The notes beneath the pieces were generated by a model. It saw only the letters and a program-made list of their open reading frames with translations. It was not told the origin of the DNA and did not search any database. Positions 16,221-25,952 of a stretch of 64,000 nucleotides of DNA are shown here, piece after piece. This DNA is from an uncultured Bacteroidales bacterium (GTDB lineage Bacteria > Bacteroidota > Bacteroidia > Bacteroidales > Paludibacteraceae). Every line of letters begins with the position of its first letter. Positions within the stretch are counted from its first letter, which is position 1. Location: the NCBI GenBank assembly GCA_900316125.1, contig ONBO01000004.1:1-64000 (forward strand), in the 5' to 3' direction. The position numbers and the translations under genes are program-made.

Positions 16221-16254
16221 AAAAAGCGTTAGACCTTGCGGTTTAACGCTTTTC
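16221..16254. terminator. Intrinsic terminator overlapping the tamB stop, copy 3 of a repeated hairpin
   Basis: AAAAAGCGTTAGACC, loop TTGC, GGTTTAACGCTTTTC. On the minus strand the stop codon of the TamB-like gene (16245-16243) lies inside the stem. The stem differs from the other two copies by a compensating A-to-G / C-to-T pair. Confidence 0.85.
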
Positions 16255-19200
16255 TTTTTCTGCCTCTTTCTGGAGTTTCTGCTCCTCCTTGAGGCGTTGC
16301 TTTTCCTCTTTCTGGCGGGCCTTCTCGGCCTTCTGGTTAGCAACGTACTCTTTGTGACGGCGACGGCGGTCTTCACGCAGAGCCTTTTTGGCGGCTTTGA
16401 TTTTTGCCTTCTGAGCCTTCTCTTTCTCCTTCTTTTCCTTGGCGGCGGCCTTCTCTTCAGGAGTCTTTTTGCGCGTCAGCTCCTTGTAGGTCTTGCTAAG
16501 GTTCTCCCAAGTGTCAAAGGTCTCCTTGTACATCACACCTAGACCTTGAGTGTAGAGGGCGGTGGAGTAGAGCATATCATTGGTCTTGTTGTAGGCTTTA
16601 AGACGGAAACGGCCGGACGGTGTGAGTTTGTACTCCACATCAAAGTCTCCAATAAAGTTCTCCTGACCGTACTGGCGGCGATATCCCACATTACTGTTAA
16701 TGATAAGGCGGTTATTGAATAGGTTTGTGGATACATTCACAGCCACAGAGTAGTTGTTAGTGGCGTCCTTGTTAGCGTCATTATAGTTCACACCAAAGTT
16801 CACATCCTTGCTTATCTGTGACATCCAGTAGTTAAGCTGGCTTGATATGGTGGATGTGGCAAACGATGTGGCAATGGAGCCCGTGTTTGTGGAGGCGAGC
16901 TGCGGGTTGTAGAACTTGCCGAACACAAGCAGGAACACCATCTGCTGAACCATCATGTCATCAGTGTTCACTGTGGCCTTTACACGGCGCACTACCTCAT
17001 CATCGGCGCCTGGCAACTCAATGTCAAACTTAATCTGAGGCTCCTGCAGGTTGCCGGTTATGCGGGCTATGCAGTTCACCTTTACAGAGTTGCTCTTGAT
17101 GTCTTGCAGCATACTCTCCTCCAGCAGGTCAGAGAGTGACGCCGTGGTCTGGTACTTGGCGGTTATGTTAAGGATACCGTTCATAGGGTCACCGTCAAAT
17201 GATATGCTGCTGTTTTCACCCACCTCAAACTTCTTACGTATGGTGCCCTGCAGAGAGAAGTTATACTCTCCCTCTGTAATGTCATACTTGCCATAGAGCT
17301 TGACATCGGCGTTCTGGTCCACAGTCACCTTCACATTACCGCTGCCTCGGGCTCGTATAACGTCACCGCTGTGGCTGTCAAGTATAATCTGTGCCTCCAC
17401 GTTTGGTGTTGCCTCTATGGTGAGGTCTACGTTAAGAATGGAGTTTGGAGCCACTTCCGCAAAACGCTTCCTACGCCTTTCCAGGGCGGTTGGATCACGT
17501 CTGATGGTGTCACGCTTCACAAATGTTATGAACTGGTTGTCAGTGGCGGTGCGGTAACTGTCAAGCGGCACGGCAAAGTAACTGTTAGCCTCAGGCTTTG
17601 CATTTACGTGTATGTCCACTCTGCTTTCATCTCCTTCAATTATAGCTGCACCTGATGCAAACACAGTGCCGTAGAAATCAGGGAAGTCTGCGGCCGTGGT
17701 GTTGAGCACACGGGTGTTGTCAATCTTAAACCCTATCTGGAATTTGAACTTCTGGAACAGGTGGTGAGTTACAAGTCCGTCAATAACACCGTGGTTGCCT
17801 TGGTCATCATATATGTCTATGTTTTTGAATATGAAGCGGTCACGCTTAATGTGTACTGAGTCTGAAAAGTGGAATGTGGAGCCAAGGTAGTCAATTCCTA
17901 ACTTGGCGTCATGCACGTAGGCGTCGCCCCAAATCTCTATGGCGTCAAATCTGCCGCCCACAGAGAGGTTGCCATTTGCTATACCGTCCATCTCATGTGA
18001 GAATGTAACAAGATAGGGCTCTATAAAGCCAAGAGGCAGTTCGTTAATTTTGCAGTCAAGATGCATGCTCTCCTCAAGCGGCGCCACATATCCGGTCACG
18101 TATGATGTGTCTTGCGTGGAGTTCACCACTGTGCCGGCAAGCTCAATTCGCTTGGTCTCTTTGTTAAAGTTGGCCTTGGCCCATACGTCAGCAATAGGGT
18201 GGCGGTTCAGACCAAACTGCTTAACCATCACATCGGCGTTAATAATTGGGTCTTTATTGAGGGCTCCGCCTATTACAACCTTACCTGTTGCAATACCAAG
18301 CAGCTTGATATCAGGCATGTATGCCACCTCACTTATGTATGAAAGGTCCACGCCTTTGAGGTCTACATCTATGAAGCTGCCTTTGATATCGCGGTTCATG
18401 CCGCCCTTAAGCCTCAGATACTGGTCTGTGCTCTCAAACGCAATATCCTTTACAAGCAGTTTGTGCTCATCATAGAATATCGTGCCCTTGTTTATGGTCC
18501 AGAGGGAGTCTCCCATTATAATTTCTGACTCCTGCAGCGTGCAGAGCACCTCCAACATGGCGTCACTGTGCTGGGGCTTGAAGAACTCAGTGGAGAGTTT
18601 TATATTGCCGCTGAAATCCTTCTCCACAGTGTTCATAAAACCAAAGTCCAGGTCTGCCACGTTATTTTCAACGCCCACATTCGCCTTCAGATATGTGGTG
18701 TCAAGGAATGTCTGATAGATGCCGCTCACCTCAGTGCTAAGCCTTCCGCCGTGTGAGTTCACAAAAACTTTCACAGAGTCTATGCTGTTTTTGTCAAGTA
18801 TAATGTCATTTGTGGATAGGTTCAGGTCAAAATAGTCATCATAGTCTGAGAATGAGCCTATTACGTACGTGGTGTCTTCAATGCTGTTCTTGGAGTTGAA
18901 CATGTACGCAATGTCAGAGAGCGGAGCTATCTTCACGTTAAAGTCAAGGCGGTTTGAACTCTCCATCTTCTTGGTTTCAATAGGCTTAAGATTTGTGAGC
19001 TCGCGTGCCACCTGGTATTGCAGGTTGTTGAAGAGTGTGGAGAACTTGTATTCACCATCAATATTCGCCTCCACAAGAGGGGAGCGCACTGTTATGTGCT
19101 GCACGTCATTGTGCTTGAATATGTTTATGTCAAGACTGTCAATCACATAGTTTACGCCCATGTTGCCAATGCCTACTGAGTCAATAAGCACATACCCCGA

Positions 19201-20883
19201 TATGTCATCTATGCTGGTGAACTCGGCACGTGCGTCAATGTCAGCTGATATTGTAAGGTCAGGGTATTCAGGAGTGAGCCCCATGTTACCTAACTTCATG
19301 GTGTCAGAGCGCAGCTTGAGTGTGGCTAGCTTGTCAGTGGTGGTGCCGTCAAAAAAGAAGTCTGCATAGAGGGTTCCGTTGCCGTTCTCATCATTGAATG
19401 AGACATTTGCCACAGCCTTGTCTGAGTTGAAAATACCGTCAATCTGGAAATCCTTGAAAGTGTAGTTGTTATACTCAAAAGATTTGATTCTGCCAGATGC
19501 GTTTGTGGCAAAACGGTTCTTGCCTATGTAGTAGACGCCGTCAGCGTTAAGGTTGAAGGTGAGTTTACCAATCTTCATCTCATCACCAAAAATCTTGGCA
19601 AAGTCAAAATCATCAAGCCCCACGTTACCATTTATGGTTATTGCGTCGATGGCGGAGTTGTAGCCACCCCTGGCGTTGGTCATAATGTTTCCGGCATTGG
19701 TTGTGATAACACCGGCGTATTTAGCGTCAGGCAGCTTGCCTATAATGGAACCCCTGAAGTTTATCTTTGTGAAGCCATCCATCTCCTTTGGCAGCTTGAA
19801 CGGTTTGCCTTGTATGTCTGACACTGTGTTCTCAATATCGGCGCGGTCAGTACCCACATTGTTCACGTAGGCAAATATCGAGATATTCTTATATCCGTCT
19901 TTAATCTTAAGCGCGTCAGCCAGTTTTAGAATCTTGGCGCGCATGTTCAGGTTTGTGTTTGTGCCGTAGCTAAGGTCTATAAGGCGGATGTCAAGGTTTC
20001 CACGGTCATACTCCATGAACGTTCTTATGTCCAGATCATGCCTCAGACGGTTCATCTCAGGGATAAACGCTGCAAAATCCTTTCCGCTGAGGTGAGTGCG
20101 CTGTATGGAGAAGCGCGCCTTTGCGTTAGCGGCCAGCAGTGACGGGCTTGCCAGTTGTGACAGGCTGTCAAGCAGAACCTCCGCCACAGGGATGTTAATC
20201 TCACTCTCAATAAGCCGCAGCTTGAAATCCTCAAGTGCTATGCGGTTGTTGCCCATGATGGTTTTGAACTCCATCTGTGACACTCGCATACCACTCTTCT
20301 CACGGAATGAGAATCTGTCAACCTCCACATTTACAGAGTCCTGGGCTGCATGGTTAAGTGACACAACCATGTTTATGTCACTCAAATCAATGTGCATGGC
20401 GTCAAAAAGGTTGTCTGTGCGTTTAGGCATTGAAATGTTGTCAATGCGCACACGGCTGTTCTTTAGCTTTACGCCAGGAGCGTCAAAAGTAAGCAGCGGG
20501 GCCTCAGTCTGGGTGGTGTCTTGCAGTGCGTCAATAATAAACTGCAGGTTAGTGAGGCCTGTGGTGTCTGTCTTCAGGTAGAACTTGGCCCTGTCAATCT
20601 CCACATTGCGTATTGATATGCGTTTATGTGCAAGGGCTGAGATGCTGAGGCGTGCCGACAGTGAACCTACATACGCCAGTGTGTCAGCCTCAAGGTCTGC
20701 CAGATAGACATCATTAAGTGCTATGGACGCCGGCATCTGGTACTCTATATTCCCTATGGAGACCTCTGTGCCTAAAAAATCACCTGCTGCAGTGGCGGCT
20801 TTGTCAACCACATAATTCTGTATGCTTCTGTTTGAGAGCAGAAGCGTAATTATCAGCGGTATTGAAAGCACAATAAACGCCAA
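16243..20883 (-). CDS. tamB: TamB-like translocation/assembly protein (DUF490)
   Basis: A very large (about 1546 residues) envelope protein with an N-terminal hydrophobic anchor (AFIVLSIPLIITLLL). A long beta-rich body follows, and the C-terminal TamB/DUF490 domain ends with GVMYKETFDTWENL. A 90-residue K/E/R/A-rich tail follows, predicted helical. TamB-type proteins span the periplasm as a hydrophobic groove and act in outer-membrane protein insertion and phospholipid transport. The start is TTG 20883; the frame remains open upstream (V-I-K-K-F-L-T-I-I-T-V-L) without an ATG, so the true N-terminus may be about 12 residues longer from a non-standard codon. It is divergent from tsaD. Confidence 0.85.
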   Translation of the reverse strand: MAFIVLSIPLIITLLLSNRSIQNYVVDKAATAAGDFLGTEVSIGNIEYQMPASIALNDVYLADLEADTLAYVGSLSARLSISALAHKRISIRNVEIDRAKFYLKTDTTGLTNLQFIIDALQDTTQTEAPLLTFDAPGVKLKNSRVRIDNISMPKRTDNLFDAMHIDLSDINMVVSLNHAAQDSVNVEVDRFSFREKSGMRVSQMEFKTIMGNNRIALEDFKLRLIESEINIPVAEVLLDSLSQLASPSLLAANAKARFSIQRTHLSGKDFAAFIPEMNRLRHDLDIRTFMEYDRGNLDIRLIDLSYGTNTNLNMRAKILKLADALKIKDGYKNISIFAYVNNVGTDRADIENTVSDIQGKPFKLPKEMDGFTKINFRGSIIGKLPDAKYAGVITTNAGNIMTNARGGYNSAIDAITINGNVGLDDFDFAKIFGDEMKIGKLTFNLNADGVYYIGKNRFATNASGRIKSFEYNNYTFKDFQIDGIFNSDKAVANVSFNDENGNGTLYADFFFDGTTTDKLATLKLRSDTMKLGNMGLTPEYPDLTISADIDARAEFTSIDDISGYVLIDSVGIGNMGVNYVIDSLDINIFKHNDVQHITVRSPLVEANIDGEYKFSTLFNNLQYQVARELTNLKPIETKKMESSNRLDFNVKIAPLSDIAYMFNSKNSIEDTTYVIGSFSDYDDYFDLNLSTNDIILDKNSIDSVKVFVNSHGGRLSTEVSGIYQTFLDTTYLKANVGVENNVADLDFGFMNTVEKDFSGNIKLSTEFFKPQHSDAMLEVLCTLQESEIIMGDSLWTINKGTIFYDEHKLLVKDIAFESTDQYLRLKGGMNRDIKGSFIDVDLKGVDLSYISEVAYMPDIKLLGIATGKVVIGGALNKDPIINADVMVKQFGLNRHPIADVWAKANFNKETKRIELAGTVVNSTQDTSYVTGYVAPLEESMHLDCKINELPLGFIEPYLVTFSHEMDGIANGNLSVGGRFDAIEIWGDAYVHDAKLGIDYLGSTFHFSDSVHIKRDRFIFKNIDIYDDQGNHGVIDGLVTHHLFQKFKFQIGFKIDNTRVLNTTAADFPDFYGTVFASGAAIIEGDESRVDIHVNAKPEANSYFAVPLDSYRTATDNQFITFVKRDTIRRDPTALERRRKRFAEVAPNSILNVDLTIEATPNVEAQIILDSHSGDVIRARGSGNVKVTVDQNADVKLYGKYDITEGEYNFSLQGTIRKKFEVGENSSISFDGDPMNGILNITAKYQTTASLSDLLEESMLQDIKSNSVKVNCIARITGNLQEPQIKFDIELPGADDEVVRRVKATVNTDDMMVQQMVFLLVFGKFYNPQLASTNTGSIATSFATSTISSQLNYWMSQISKDVNFGVNYNDANKDATNNYSVAVNVSTNLFNNRLIINSNVGYRRQYGQENFIGDFDVEYKLTPSGRFRLKAYNKTNDMLYSTALYTQGLGVMYKETFDTWENLSKTYKELTRKKTPEEKAAAKEKKEKEKAQKAKIKAAKKALREDRRRRHKEYVANQKAEKARQKEEKQRLKEEQKLQKEAEKEKR

Positions 20884-20978
20884 TACTGTTATTATGGTAA
20901 GGAATTTTTTTATAACTTTGCGTCCTATATAAGTAAATATCTTACAAAAGTAATAATAAATACATTATAAGCACCTAT

Positions 20979-22013
20979 ATGGGGCAAAAAAATAATCATA
21001 TTTTAATCTTAGGTATAGAGTCCTCTTGTGATGATACATCAGCCGCCATAATACGTGACGGCTACCTGCTCTCAAATGTGATTTCCTCACAGGCTGTGCA
21101 CAGCGCCTACGGCGGAGTGGTGCCTGAACTGGCGTCAAGAGCGCATGAGCAGAATATAATACCTACAGTGCATCAGGCAATTAAGACCGCCGGCATTGAC
21201 AAAAGTGATATCAGCGCCATAGCCTACACCCGCGGACCTGGACTAATTGGCTCACTGCTTGTGGGCACATCATTTGCCAAGGGCTTGTCTCTGTCACTTG
21301 GCGTGCCTCTTGTGGAGGTGAACCACCTTCAAGGCCATATATTAGCCCATTTCATTAGAGAGGAGGGCGTGGAGCCACACATCCCTGAGTTCCCGTTCCT
21401 CTGCCTGCTTGTTTCAGGCGGTAATTCACAGATAGTTCTTGTAAAGTCACCCTCTGATATGAAGATAATAGGGCAGACCATAGATGATGCGGCAGGTGAG
21501 GCGTTTGACAAGTGCGCCAAGGTTATAGGCGGCCCCTATCCGGGCGGCCCTTACGTGGACAAACTGGCTAAGGAGGGCAATCCTAAGGCGTTTAATTTTG
21601 CCAAGCCCCATATCCCAGGCTATGACTACAGTTTCAGTGGACTAAAAACCTCATTCCTCTATCTGGTAAGGGATTACCTGAAAGAGGATCCTGAATTTAT
21701 AGAGAAGAACCGTGCTGACCTTTGCGCCTCATTCCAGCGTGCTGTGATTGAGACACTTATGGATAAGCTAAAACGTGCGGTCAAGGACACAGGCATTAAG
21801 CGTGTGGCTGTGGCAGGCGGTGTGTCAGCCAATAGCGGGCTGCGCGGCGCATACCAGGATGCGGCACAGCGTTACGGCTGGGATATATACCTGCCTAAGT
21901 TCTCATACACCACAGACAACGCCGCCATGATAGCCGTGGCTGGCATGTTCAAATTCATGGATGGGGAGTTTGATACCATAGATTCAGTTCCGTACTCGAG
22001 AACAATTGTTTAG
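20979..22013 (+). CDS. tsaD: tRNA N6-adenosine threonylcarbamoyltransferase
   Basis: A 344-residue TsaD/Kae1 protein that transfers threonylcarbamoyl from TC-AMP to A37 of ANN-decoding tRNAs. Visible are the ASKHA-fold opening GIESSCDDTSAAI, the iron-binding HLQGHILAH histidines near residues 111-115, the LLVSGGNSQI phosphate loop and the VAGGVSANSGLR segment. ATG 20979. A TAACTTTG box lies at 20913-20920, with no convincing -33. It heads a tight run with the exosortase-like gene (3-bp gap) and coaX. Confidence 0.97.
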   Translation: MGQKNNHILILGIESSCDDTSAAIIRDGYLLSNVISSQAVHSAYGGVVPELASRAHEQNIIPTVHQAIKTAGIDKSDISAIAYTRGPGLIGSLLVGTSFAKGLSLSLGVPLVEVNHLQGHILAHFIREEGVEPHIPEFPFLCLLVSGGNSQIVLVKSPSDMKIIGQTIDDAAGEAFDKCAKVIGGPYPGGPYVDKLAKEGNPKAFNFAKPHIPGYDYSFSGLKTSFLYLVRDYLKEDPEFIEKNRADLCASFQRAVIETLMDKLKRAVKDTGIKRVAVAGGVSANSGLRGAYQDAAQRYGWDIYLPKFSYTTDNAAMIAVAGMFKFMDGEFDTIDSVPYSRTIV

Positions 22014-22016
22014 TTT

Positions 22017-22574
22017 ATGAAAGATATAATCAAATCATTAGCCTCCACAGCCTACTTCATAGCAGTGCTGCTGATAGTGCATTTTGTGTGGCGGGCAGGT
22101 TTCAATGAGGGGCATGACCTCTCAGGTAATGAGCTCGTTACATTCTACGGCAGAGACGTAACGTCATTCTTTGCCGTCATAAGCGGCTGGCTCACGCAGG
22201 CCGTCTACGGAGTGCTTGACACCTGCACATCGGTGGAGGCGGAGCTAAGAAGAAGCGCCGTGTATCTGGTAAGCCAGGATACGCCAATCAAGATAGTCTG
22301 GAACTGCACAGGCGTGAAGCAGATAGGCTTTTTCTGCCTGCTCATACTATGCTATCCGCGCCATACATGGCACAAACTGTGGTTCATACCAGCCGGAATA
22401 GCAGTGCTATTTGCCGTGAACATTCTGAGAATCACGGGTATAATTTACTTCTGCGATGCTGACATCGCACGTTTTGACTCCCTTCATGAGACTTCAAAAT
22501 ATCTCTATTACGGCATAATATTCCTTATCTGGATACTCTGGGACTGGAAGATAGCCGCCCCCGCCAAGAGATGA
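22017..22574 (+). CDS. Exosortase/archaeosortase-family membrane protein
   Basis: A 185-residue multispanning membrane protein. The exosortase catalytic triad is recognisable: Cys97 in WNCTGVKQ, Arg138 in VNILRITG and His157 in SLHETSKY, each at the edge of a hydrophobic segment. Known exosortases are transpeptidase-like enzymes that cut C-terminal sorting signals of surface proteins. The short length, similar to XrtF-type proteins, fits the Bacteroidota forms. It overlaps coaX by 4 bp and follows tsaD by 3 bp, so it is embedded in a housekeeping operon. No protein with a recognisable C-terminal sorting tail is encoded in this window, so the substrate lies elsewhere or is unrecognised. Confidence 0.85.
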   Translation: MKDIIKSLASTAYFIAVLLIVHFVWRAGFNEGHDLSGNELVTFYGRDVTSFFAVISGWLTQAVYGVLDTCTSVEAELRRSAVYLVSQDTPIKIVWNCTGVKQIGFFCLLILCYPRHTWHKLWFIPAGIAVLFAVNILRITGIIYFCDADIARFDSLHETSKYLYYGIIFLIWILWDWKIAAPAKR

Positions 22575-23305
22575 GAAACCTTACTGTAGATATAGGCAAT
22601 AGCAGAGTGAAACTCTCAGTGTTTGAGGGAGATAACGTCATATACTCCGATGTTAAGGATACCGTCACTGATGACTATATGGCGCATATTGTTGAAAAAT
22701 ACAGCGTTACAGCCGCAATAATATGCTCAGTTACAGGTTATGACTATGGTTTTGTAGAGTGGCTCAAGCGTAATGTTAAGCCAACCATTATTTTTGACAG
22801 CACGGTGAAAACCCCTGTCAGAAACGGCTACGGCAGCCCTGAAACATTGGGTATGGACCGTCTGGCGGCAGTGGTTGGGGCAGCCAGCCTCAAACCAGGC
22901 AGGCCTCTGCTTGTGGTAGATGCAGGCACAGCCGTTACTTATGACTTTGTAACCTCTGACGGAGTGTACAAGGGCGGCAACATAGCGCCCGGGGCGTCAC
23001 TGCGCTTCCGCTCCCTCAATGAGCATACAAGCCGTCTGCCTCTCATAGACCTTGGACATGAGCCTTCCGGCGCAGTTTTAGGCAATAATACAGCAGATGC
23101 CATTTGGCATGGTGTAGTGTGCGGAATGGCCTATGAGATAGAAGGTTACATATCATATCTGAAGGAGAGGGAAGAGGGGCTCGAAATATTTTTTACAGGT
23201 GGAGACGCATTTTTCTTTGAAAAATACATAAAAAGTAGCATCTTTGTAGTTTCAAACCTGACAGCTATTGGTTTGAACGCAATTTTAAACTATAATCTGA
23301 ATTGA
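22571..23305 (+). CDS. coaX: Type III pantothenate kinase
   Basis: A 244-residue cytoplasmic kinase for the first step of CoA synthesis. Motifs: N-terminal phosphate loop VDIGNSRVKL, the GMDRLAAVVGA segment, and VVDAGTAVTYDFV. GGNIAPGASLRFRSLNEHTSRLP matches the family's GG-I-PG sequence. It overlaps the preceding gene by 4 bp, and its TGA overlaps the TTG start of the next gene. CoaX enzymes typically require K+ and are insensitive to CoA feedback. Confidence 0.95.
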   Translation: MRNLTVDIGNSRVKLSVFEGDNVIYSDVKDTVTDDYMAHIVEKYSVTAAIICSVTGYDYGFVEWLKRNVKPTIIFDSTVKTPVRNGYGSPETLGMDRLAAVVGAASLKPGRPLLVVDAGTAVTYDFVTSDGVYKGGNIAPGASLRFRSLNEHTSRLPLIDLGHEPSGAVLGNNTADAIWHGVVCGMAYEIEGYISYLKEREEGLEIFFTGGDAFFFEKYIKSSIFVVSNLTAIGLNAILNYNLN

Positions 23306-24549
23306 AAAGGATTTACATATTTCTTCTTTCAGCGCTTCTGCCGCTGGTGCTTATGGCTCAGAATGTGACCACGGCATCACCGTATTCACGTTACGGATAT
23401 GGTGAACTGCAGTCTATGGGCGTGGGCGCTGCACGTGCTATGGGCGGAATAGGGTACGGTATACGTGACCACAGGATTATTAACCCAATGAACCCTGCGT
23501 CATACTCATCAATTGACTCGCTCACCTTTATGCTTAACTTTGCAGGTTCTGGTACTGTTAACGGAGTGAGCAGCGGCAGTGAGATTTACAATCAGTTCCG
23601 TGGCAGGGTTGATTATGTGGCCATTCAGATACCAATCTACAAGTTTATTGCCTTCAGCATAGGTGTGATTCCTTTCTCAAGCGTGGGATATAAATATGCA
23701 TCCACGTATGATTTGAAGGATTACTCTAAATCAGAAGGAACAATAAATGTAAAGCAGACATACGAGGGCACTGGTGGCTTCACACAGGCGTACGCAGGCC
23801 TCTCCTTCAACATACTTGACCGTGTGGCTGTTGGTGCCAACGCACGTTTCATGTTTGGTAAGGTGACACACAGCAGATGGGTGGAGTTCCCTAATGAGTC
23901 ATTCCACGTGGGAACGCTACAAACACACTACATGTACTCCACATCGTGGCTTTGTGATGTGGGTGTTCAGTACACCCAGCCTCTTGGCGGAAAAAACACT
24001 CTTGTGATAGGTGGTGCGTACTCATTTAAACTTCCAATGAACATTAAGAGTCAAATAACCACATACACAAACAAAGAGGATGTTGATAACACCAAGTATG
24101 ATTTTGACTATCCTCAGAGCGTGGGTGTGGGGCTCTCTTACAGAATGGGTGAAACGCTTCTGGCTGGAGTTGATTTTGAGTGGCGTGATTTTTCAAACGC
24201 ACGCTATTACGGAGTCACAGATACGCTGCTGACCACATACAAGATTGCCTTGGGTGCTGAGTATGTTTACAAGCCAGGCTCCAAGAAGTATGCAGATAAC
24301 ATCCGCTACCGCATTGGCGCCAATTTCTCACCGTCATACGTGAAGATAAACGACAACCGCTACATGGAGTTCGCTATCACTGCGGGTGTTGGTCTTCCGC
24401 TCTTTAATAACCTGACCACCATAAACGTATTTGTGGAGTACGGTCACAGAGGCGGTTTGAAAACAGTAGGTCTTGTAGAGGATTATTTCACCTTTGGTCT
24501 TGACATAGCCCTTAACGAGCGTTGGTTTGTGAAGAGAAGATTAAATTAA
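23302..24549 (+). CDS. Outer-membrane beta-barrel protein of the coaX-lptC cluster
   Basis: A 415-residue protein beginning at TTG 23302, inside the coaX stop (4-bp TTGA overlap). The signal peptide is KRIYIFLLSALLPLVLMAQ; the body is rich in aromatic/glycine alternation (SPYSRYGYGELQSMGVGAARAMGG) typical of FadL/PorV-like barrels. It ends LNERWFVKRRLN. The same gene order (coaX, barrel, TPR protein, lptC, CNNM, PpiD-like) recurs in Bacteroidales as I recall it, suggesting a conserved envelope function; no specific function is known to me. Confidence 0.7.
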   Translation: MKRIYIFLLSALLPLVLMAQNVTTASPYSRYGYGELQSMGVGAARAMGGIGYGIRDHRIINPMNPASYSSIDSLTFMLNFAGSGTVNGVSSGSEIYNQFRGRVDYVAIQIPIYKFIAFSIGVIPFSSVGYKYASTYDLKDYSKSEGTINVKQTYEGTGGFTQAYAGLSFNILDRVAVGANARFMFGKVTHSRWVEFPNESFHVGTLQTHYMYSTSWLCDVGVQYTQPLGGKNTLVIGGAYSFKLPMNIKSQITTYTNKEDVDNTKYDFDYPQSVGVGLSYRMGETLLAGVDFEWRDFSNARYYGVTDTLLTTYKIALGAEYVYKPGSKKYADNIRYRIGANFSPSYVKINDNRYMEFAITAGVGLPLFNNLTTINVFVEYGHRGGLKTVGLVEDYFTFGLDIALNERWFVKRRLN

Positions 24550-24572
24550 TATAAACCCTAAATATAAATGTT

Positions 24573-25946
24573 ATGAAGTCATTTAAGTCTCTTATTCTGA
24601 CAGGTTTGCTGCTTGCGGCTGCAACCTCGTCATACGCTGTCAAAGCTATTGACAACGGCACTAAGTTTGGTTCGGGAGAGGATAGCATCCGTTGTATGGA
24701 GAATGTCAGCCTTCTGAATAGTTATTTTAAAATCAAATCATACGAAGAAGCTTACAACAGCTTCAAGATTGTATTTGATGAGTGCCCTCAGGCTGCCGGC
24801 AGAACTTTGTACAATAACGGTGTAACCCTTATCAAGTACAAGCTGAACAATGAGAAGGACGCTGCCAAGAAGAAAGAGTGGTTTGACCTGCTTATGGACT
24901 GCTATGAGAAGCGTATCGTGTACTTTGGGAAAGATCCTAAGTATCCGGAGTCTTACATCCGCGGACGTCAGGCTATTGACTATATAGAGCTTTCCGGCGA
25001 TAAGAACTTTGCAGAAAAGGTTATGCCTTGGCTTGAGAAGTCTGTTGCTGAGCGTGGTTCTGCATCAGAGCCTGGTGTTGTTGACTACTACTTCCGTATC
25101 CTCACATTCCAGTACAAGAATGACCCTGAAAAATACAAAGAGAGCTACATTAACAACTATCTCAAGATGGACAAACTGCTTGCAGGCAGCATTGCCACTA
25201 ATGAGAAGAACCGTGACGCATACAAACAGACCCGTAACAATGTTAACGCTACATTCATAGCTTCAGGTGCAGCAGACTGCAGCACTCTTGACGGTGTGTT
25301 TGCAAAGAAGGTTGATGAGGCAAAGGATAATGTAATTGACCTTACAACTATTATTAAACTCTATCGTAGTGCAAAATGTACTGAGAGTGATGTTTACTTC
25401 GCCGCTTCAGCCGCAGCTCACCAGCTTAACCCAACATCTGAGACTGCTGCAGGTTGTGGTTACCAGGCTATTAAGAAGGAGGACTACAACAAGGCTCTTG
25501 ACTACTTCAATGAGGCTATCGCTCTTGTAGAGCCAGGTGAGAACGCAGACTCTATAAAGTATGAATATCAGTACATTATAACAGGTGTGCTTATGACACA
25601 GCGTAAGTACTCTGAGGCTAAGGCTGCAGCTCTTAAGGCTATACAGTATGATCCTACCCAGGGTGAGCCTTACATGGCGCTTGCACGTATGTACACAGAC
25701 CCAAGTGCTAACCCATACAAGGATGACAAGATTCTTGCCAAGACCGTTTATTGGGCTGCAGTTGATAAACTTGAAAGAGCCAAGGCTATTGATCCTGACC
25801 TGACAGAGATGGCTCAGTCTCTTATTAACCAGTACAGAAAATACTATCCTTCTAAGGAGGATGTGTTCTTCAAGCCAGAGCTTAAGGTGGGTGAGTCATT
25901 CCACATAGGCGGATGGATTAATGAGACAGTTCGCTGCCGCGACTAA
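24573..25946 (+). CDS. Periplasmic tetratricopeptide-repeat protein
   Basis: A 457-residue exported protein (signal peptide LILTGLLLAAATSSYA) that is almost entirely helical repeats. A TPR pair is clearest at residues ~295-375 (AAGCGYQAIKKEDYNKALDYF then YSEAKAAALKAIQYDPTQGE). TPR proteins scaffold complexes. Placement between an outer-membrane barrel and LptC suggests a role in envelope assembly. The start ATG 24573 follows 23 bp after the barrel gene. No enzymatic domain is visible. Confidence 0.85.
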   Translation: MKSFKSLILTGLLLAAATSSYAVKAIDNGTKFGSGEDSIRCMENVSLLNSYFKIKSYEEAYNSFKIVFDECPQAAGRTLYNNGVTLIKYKLNNEKDAAKKKEWFDLLMDCYEKRIVYFGKDPKYPESYIRGRQAIDYIELSGDKNFAEKVMPWLEKSVAERGSASEPGVVDYYFRILTFQYKNDPEKYKESYINNYLKMDKLLAGSIATNEKNRDAYKQTRNNVNATFIASGAADCSTLDGVFAKKVDEAKDNVIDLTTIIKLYRSAKCTESDVYFAASAAAHQLNPTSETAAGCGYQAIKKEDYNKALDYFNEAIALVEPGENADSIKYEYQYIITGVLMTQRKYSEAKAAALKAIQYDPTQGEPYMALARMYTDPSANPYKDDKILAKTVYWAAVDKLERAKAIDPDLTEMAQSLINQYRKYYPSKEDVFFKPELKVGESFHIGGWINETVRCRD

Positions 25947-25952
25947 TAAGAT

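Noticed and set aside
16059-16376. 106-residue N-terminal extension of the DUF4143 ATPase (start at 16376)
   Set aside because: The extension is basic low-complexity sequence that is antisense to the tamB tail and covers the terminator and hairpins; ATG 16058 matches the family start.
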